Source: Parapedobacter composti (GTDB lineage Bacteria; Bacteroidota; Bacteroidia; Sphingobacteriales; Sphingobacteriaceae). Taken from it: a stretch of DNA of 64,000 nucleotides. The notes under the pieces were generated by a model, which saw only the letters and a list, made by a program, of their open reading frames with translations, was not told the origin of the DNA and searched no databases. The translations under genes were made by a program, and so were the position numbers. The DNA lies in NCBI RefSeq assembly GCF_900112315.1, contig NZ_FOLL01000009.1, positions 1-64,000 on the forward strand, read 5' to 3'. Positions 60,334-64,000 of the stretch are shown one piece after another (the first letter of the stretch is position 1; every line of letters starts with the position of its first letter).

Positions 60334-61962
60334 ATGGCCGTGCGTATGGATCAAATCATGTCAAATATACCATGGTGGAAAACTTCTGTCATCTACCAGA
60401 TCTATCCCCGGTCATTCCAAGATACCAATGGCGATGGCATCGGTGATCTGCGGGGGATAATCGACCGAATCGACTATTTGCAGTGGCTCGGAATCGGCGC
60501 CATCTGGATTTCTCCGATATATCCTTCACCAATGGTTGACTTCGGCTATGATGTAGCTGATTATACGGACATTAATACCATCTTCGGGTCTATGGCTGAT
60601 TTTGACGAACTGCTATTGCAGGCGCATCAGCGCAATATTAAGGTCATCATGGATTTTGTGCCCAATCATACGTCCGACTGCCACCCGTGGTTCGTTGAGT
60701 CAAGACGTGCTACGTCATCGCCAAAGCGCGACTGGTATATTTGGAAAGACGCGAAGCCCGATGGTAGTCCTCCGAACAATTGGCGGAGTGTATTTGGCGG
60801 AAGTGGTTGGGAATGGGATGCCCCTACCCGCCAGTTTTACTTCCATGCTTTTCACAAGGCGCAACCGGATCTTAATTGGCGGAACAATGACGTGCAGGAG
60901 GCCATGTTTAACGTGATGCGCTTTTGGTTGGATAGAGGTGTCGACGGGTTCCGCGTAGACGTCATGTGGCATATCATTAAAGATGAGCTGTTCCGCGACA
61001 ATCCGCCTAATCCGGAATATAAAGAGAGCCAGCCTCCGTATGACCAGCTTTTGCCTGTATATTCAACCGACCAGCCGGAAGTTCACGACATCGTGGCACA
61101 AATGCGGCAGATTGCCGATGGATATGGAGACAGGGTAATTATCGGTGAAGTATACCTTCCAATCCAAAAACTAATGGAATATTACGGGCCGAATAACGAA
61201 GGGGCCCACATGCCTTTCAACTTCTTGATGCTACGCCTTCCATGGCATGCTCCGGAGATCGCGGCAGCTATTGATCAATATGAAGGCGCACTCCCCACAG
61301 AAGGGTGGCCTAACTGGGTATTGAGCAATCATGACAATCCGCGGATTGCGAGCCGTGTGGGCGAAGCGCAAGCCCGCATAGCAGCGATGTTGCTCCTTAC
61401 GCTGCGCGGAACGCCTACCATCTATTATGGCGATGAAATCGGTATGCGCGACGTGGCAATTCCGCTGGAAGAGCAGCAGGATCCCCAAGGCCTTAATATG
61501 CCTGAAAAAAATTTGAGCCGCGACCCATGCCGTACACCGATGCAGTGGTCTGCCGATGAATATGCCGGTTTTTCAAAAGTACAACCATGGCTCAGGGTGG
61601 ATAAAAAATACCCGCGAATTAATGTTCAGCAACAACAGAACGATGCTTACTCCATGTTAACGTTGTACCGCAAACTTGTTCAGCTAAGGAATGACGAACC
61701 CGCATTGAACCATGGCACGTATACGCCTGTTTATTCGAACGATCAATTCATTGCTTACCGGCGAGATGCACCGGGCGCTGATAGTTTCTTTATCATGCTC
61801 AATTTGACGTCCCGGCCCTGCCGGTACAGCCAGCCTCCTTCTGACACCTTGAAAGGGCAGGTGATTATCGCGACGGCACCAGAAGCTGAGGGGATGGACA
61901 TTGAGAAAGACATCTATCTGAATGGCGACGAAGGCATTGTAATACGCCTTACTGCACCTTAA
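60334..61962 (+). CDS. GH13 alpha-glucosidase
   Basis: A 542-residue cytoplasmic GH13 enzyme. WWKTSVIYQIYPRSFQDTNGDGIGDL near the start is the oligo-1,6-glucosidase/alpha-glucosidase signature; DFVPNHTSD is region I, nucleophile Asp in GVDGFRVDVMWH near 210, acid Glu in IIGEVYLP near 280, and the third Asp in SNHDNPRI near 330. It has no signal peptide. ATGs at 60346 and 60358 are other possible starts. It could hydrolyse maltooligosaccharides or trehalose-related sugars made in the same cluster; the linkage is not fixed by the sequence. Confidence 0.92.
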   Translation: MAVRMDQIMSNIPWWKTSVIYQIYPRSFQDTNGDGIGDLRGIIDRIDYLQWLGIGAIWISPIYPSPMVDFGYDVADYTDINTIFGSMADFDELLLQAHQRNIKVIMDFVPNHTSDCHPWFVESRRATSSPKRDWYIWKDAKPDGSPPNNWRSVFGGSGWEWDAPTRQFYFHAFHKAQPDLNWRNNDVQEAMFNVMRFWLDRGVDGFRVDVMWHIIKDELFRDNPPNPEYKESQPPYDQLLPVYSTDQPEVHDIVAQMRQIADGYGDRVIIGEVYLPIQKLMEYYGPNNEGAHMPFNFLMLRLPWHAPEIAAAIDQYEGALPTEGWPNWVLSNHDNPRIASRVGEAQARIAAMLLLTLRGTPTIYYGDEIGMRDVAIPLEEQQDPQGLNMPEKNLSRDPCRTPMQWSADEYAGFSKVQPWLRVDKKYPRINVQQQQNDAYSMLTLYRKLVQLRNDEPALNHGTYTPVYSNDQFIAYRRDAPGADSFFIMLNLTSRPCRYSQPPSDTLKGQVIIATAPEAEGMDIEKDIYLNGDEGIVIRLTAP

Positions 61963-61984
61963 TATCATTCATAAACTTTATATC

Positions 61985-62320
61985 ATGGAAGATACCATAC
62001 AATCGTTGCTGCAAAAAACTTGGCACTGTGCATTGATGTGCGAGAACTGCGCTGCCGCAAGTATTAAGACGGAACAAAACGGACAGTTTGCCGATTGCAT
62101 ACAGCTAAGTTTGGATTGCGCTGAAGTGTGCATGCTACTCTCCAAGGCCATTAAACGGCAATCGATGCTGCTGCAGCCCCTCTTAGACCTCTGCCACTGG
62201 ATTTGCCAACAGTGTGCGGAAGTATGCGGCAAACACGAAGAAGACCATTGTCAGCAATGTGCAGCTGCTTGCTTATTATGCAGCGAGGCCTGCCTATTAG
62301 CGAAAAGTAAAAACCGATAA
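61985..62320 (+). CDS. Four-helix-bundle copper-binding protein (Cys-rich)
   Basis: A 111-residue all-helical protein with about 15 Cys spaced for an inner-bundle arrangement (HCALMCENCAAAS, DCAEVCMLL, LCHWICQQCAEVC, HCQQCAAACLLCSEACLL). It matches the DUF326/Csp copper-storage type, in which thiols bind many Cu(I) ions. There is no signal peptide, so it acts in the cytoplasm. Its place among stress proteins suggests copper or redox protection. Confidence 0.85.
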   Translation: MEDTIQSLLQKTWHCALMCENCAAASIKTEQNGQFADCIQLSLDCAEVCMLLSKAIKRQSMLLQPLLDLCHWICQQCAEVCGKHEEDHCQQCAAACLLCSEACLLAKSKNR

Positions 62321-62331
62321 CGCATCAACAC

Positions 62332-62730
62332 ATGACTATACGAATCATCAGCAGACCCTTGCATGCCGTTCTTGACTACGTTTCTGGCGCCGTGATGTTG
62401 GCAAGCCCTTGGATATTAGGCTTTACCGGGGTCGATGCGGCAAGGAACGTGATGATAGGTTTGGGCGCCACCGTGCTGGCCATGTCCATGCTGACCAACT
62501 ACGAAGGGGGGATTTTCAAAAAAATCGCCATGTCGACGCACCTGTGGGGCGACTTATTTATTGGTATTTTTTTAGCTGCAGCCCCTTGGCTGCTCTTTTT
62601 TGACAACGAAGTGTATATCCCTCATCTGGTAATAGGCTTGTTTTCAATTACGGCAAGCTTGTTGACAGTGAATACATCGCAGGTTAAGCGGCATAGGTCC
62701 ATCGATTTTGTTGAGGGTAACCTTTGGTAA
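62332..62730 (+). CDS. SPW-repeat membrane protein
   Basis: A 132-residue membrane protein with four hydrophobic segments (about 14-34, 40-58, 70-90, 95-112) and the SPW motif twice, once as ASPWILGF and once as AAPWLLFF. Such proteins are widespread in stress-related clusters of soil bacteria; the function is unknown. It follows the Cys-rich protein after 11 bases and ends three bases before the glgX stop. Confidence 0.87.
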   Translation: MTIRIISRPLHAVLDYVSGAVMLASPWILGFTGVDAARNVMIGLGATVLAMSMLTNYEGGIFKKIAMSTHLWGDLFIGIFLAAAPWLLFFDNEVYIPHLVIGLFSITASLLTVNTSQVKRHRSIDFVEGNLW

Positions 62731-62733
62731 CCG

Positions 62734-64000
62734 CTATTTTTGTTGTTGCTTACACCGGTATACCTGTACAGAACGCCCTTCAACCTGAATATGGCTGCCC
62801 GCAACAAGTCGGTCGGGCCAGCTATCCACCTCGGCACTGACCGTGTCGATAACCTTAACCCAAGACTCGCCATAGCGTTTATCTTTTGGCAACACAAAAT
62901 CCAGCGAATCATGATAGGCATTAAAAATAAGATAAAAACTATCATCGACAATGCGTTGTCCTTTTTCATCCACCGAACGGATGCCATGCCCATTGAGGAA
63001 TACAGCAAGCGAACGAGCAAAGTCGTGATCCCAGTTTTCATCCGGCATTTCCCTGCCATCTGGAAGAAACCAAGCGATATCTTCCACGCCTACACCTTTG
63101 ATAGGCTGCCCGGTAAACCACTTTCTGCGGCAGAATACTGGATGTGACCGCCGCAGCGCTATAAGTTTACGGGTAAATTGCAGTAATGTATGATCGGCTT
63201 TTTCCCAATGCAACCACGAAATTTCGTTGTCTTGGCAATACGCGTTGTTGTTTCCCTTTTGGGTCCGACTCAATTCATCACCGGCCAACAGCATCGGCAC
63301 CCCCTGCGACAACAGAAGCGTCGTCATGAAATTCCGTTTCTGCCGCGCACGCAATGTATTGACAGTTTCATCGTCTGACGGCCCCTCCGTTCCGCAGTTC
63401 CATGAACGGTTATGATCTTCTCCGTCTTTGTTATCCTCCTTATTGGCTTCATTATGTTTATGGTTATAAGACACCAAATCATGTAACGTGAAGCCATCAT
63501 GGGCAGTTACGAAATTTATGCTTGCCGTAGGCCTTCGATAGTCATCTTGATACAAATCCGAGCTTCCGGTAAAGCGCTCGGCAAACTCAGACAGCATGCT
63601 GTCTGCACCCCGCCAATAGTCGCGCACGCAATCGCGGTATTTACCATTCCATTCCGCCCAGCCCGGCGGAAAATTACCTACCTGATATCCGCCCTCGCCC
63701 AGATCCCAAGGTTCAGCAATAAGTTTAACTTGTGAGATCACCGGATCTTGGTGAATAATATCGAAGAATGCGCTCAGCCGGTTTACCTCATGCAGCTCAC
63801 GAGCTAACGTAGCAGCCAAATCAAACCGAAAGCCATCCACATGCATCTCGGTAATCCAATACCGCAGGCTGTCCATAATCAATCTTAGCACATTGGGCAG
63901 ATTGGCATTCAATGTGTTGCCAGTTCCGGTATAGTCCATGTAATAACGCCTGTCATCTGCCAGTCTATAATAGTTTGCATTATCAATGCCCTTGAAACTC
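62734..64000 (-). CDS. glgX: Glycogen debranching enzyme GlgX/TreX (partial, cut by right edge)
   Basis: C-terminal 422 residues of an isoamylase-type GH13 enzyme that cuts alpha-1,6 branches. The frame stays open to base 64000 (before the Met at 63939 it reads [20 protein letters not shown], standard GlgX sequence), so 63939 is an internal Met, not the start. Motifs: [16 protein letters not shown] (nucleophile Asp), [16 protein letters not shown] (Glu), [17 protein letters not shown] (third Asp) and [19 protein letters not shown]. The family is about 700 residues long, so about 280 are missing. It could act as TreX together with TreZ. Confidence 0.93.
   Translation of the reverse strand, partial: SFKGIDNANYYRLADDRRYYMDYTGTGNTLNANLPNVLRLIMDSLRYWITEMHVDGFRFDLAATLARELHEVNRLSAFFDIIHQDPVISQVKLIAEPWDLGEGGYQVGNFPPGWAEWNGKYRDCVRDYWRGADSMLSEFAERFTGSSDLYQDDYRRPTASINFVTAHDGFTLHDLVSYNHKHNEANKEDNKDGEDHNRSWNCGTEGPSDDETVNTLRARQKRNFMTTLLLSQGVPMLLAGDELSRTQKGNNNAYCQDNEISWLHWEKADHTLLQFTRKLIALRRSHPVFCRRKWFTGQPIKGVGVEDIAWFLPDGREMPDENWDHDFARSLAVFLNGHGIRSVDEKGQRIVDDSFYLIFNAYHDSLDFVLPKDKRYGESWVKVIDTVSAEVDSWPDRLVAGSHIQVEGRSVQVYRCKQQQK

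Noticed and set aside
1-64000. tRNA, rRNA, CRISPR array, transposase or phage genes
   Set aside because: Looked for typical signatures on both strands; none was found.

Overview
The window looks like a chromosomal piece of a Bacteroidota genome, most likely Sphingobacteriaceae (a Parapedobacter- or Pedobacter-like soil or rhizosphere bacterium; genus is inference). The reasons are SusC/SusD pairs, many lipoproteins with Bacteroidota-type lipoboxes, a GldH gliding lipoprotein, a RicT-type PSP1 protein, outer-membrane beta-barrel family receptors, and promoters of the Bacteroidota type (TTTG, 19-21 bases, TAnnTTTG) at many gene starts. No rRNA, tRNA, CRISPR array, insertion sequence or prophage was seen.

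Layout. 1-5036: a hypothetical protein with dgt (minus), then galK-galM (plus). 5050-11002: a signalling operon with a receiver-first histidine kinase, a 1186-residue CHASE3/HAMP/GAF hybrid kinase with three receivers, a stand-alone receiver and a CheR methyltransferase, without CheB. 11008-15003: argH, a short unexplained plus-strand transcription unit (promoter and terminator, no normal gene), and a Crp-family regulator divergent from a quinone-detoxification pair (ring-cleaving dioxygenase and MhqD-like hydrolase). 15007-35703: a large minus-strand polysaccharide utilization locus (PUL) with two SusC/SusD pairs, an SGNH/DUF4886 lipoprotein, a metallophosphoesterase, a GH144-type glucanase, two paralogous GH43-like proteins around a sulfatase, and a GH3 beta-glucosidase. 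36000-44490: mscS, a membrane sensor-regulator with a LuxR helix-turn-helix, an outer-membrane beta-barrel receptor, and a padR-pspC operon with a clear operator.

44790-49795: a frameshifted hypothetical gene, a compact candidate small RNA (about 69 nt) with a perfect promoter and a textbook terminator, and the map-holB-ricT-gldH operon. 49915-56092: a GAF-PAS histidine kinase, a short SSB, gcvT-comB, a rhodanese with a small membrane protein, and an M28 peptidase lipoprotein. 56165-64000: a stress-type cluster with small hydrophilic proteins, two DUF421 membrane proteins with C-terminal zinc ribbons, treZ, a 59-residue lipoprotein, a GH13 alpha-glucosidase, a four-helix Cys-rich copper-binding protein, an SPW-repeat protein, and a glgX/treX debranching enzyme cut by the right edge.

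How it fits together. The PUL should bind, import and degrade a decorated glucan-like or mixed glycan; the sulfatase, the GH43 pair and the SGNH protein suggest substituents have to be removed. The right-hand cluster joins alpha-glucan debranching and trehalose release (GlgX/TreX and TreZ; TreY not in the window) with small stress proteins. The most unusual items are the two orphan transcription units at 12469-12730 and 45698-45802, which no protein-coding gene explains.
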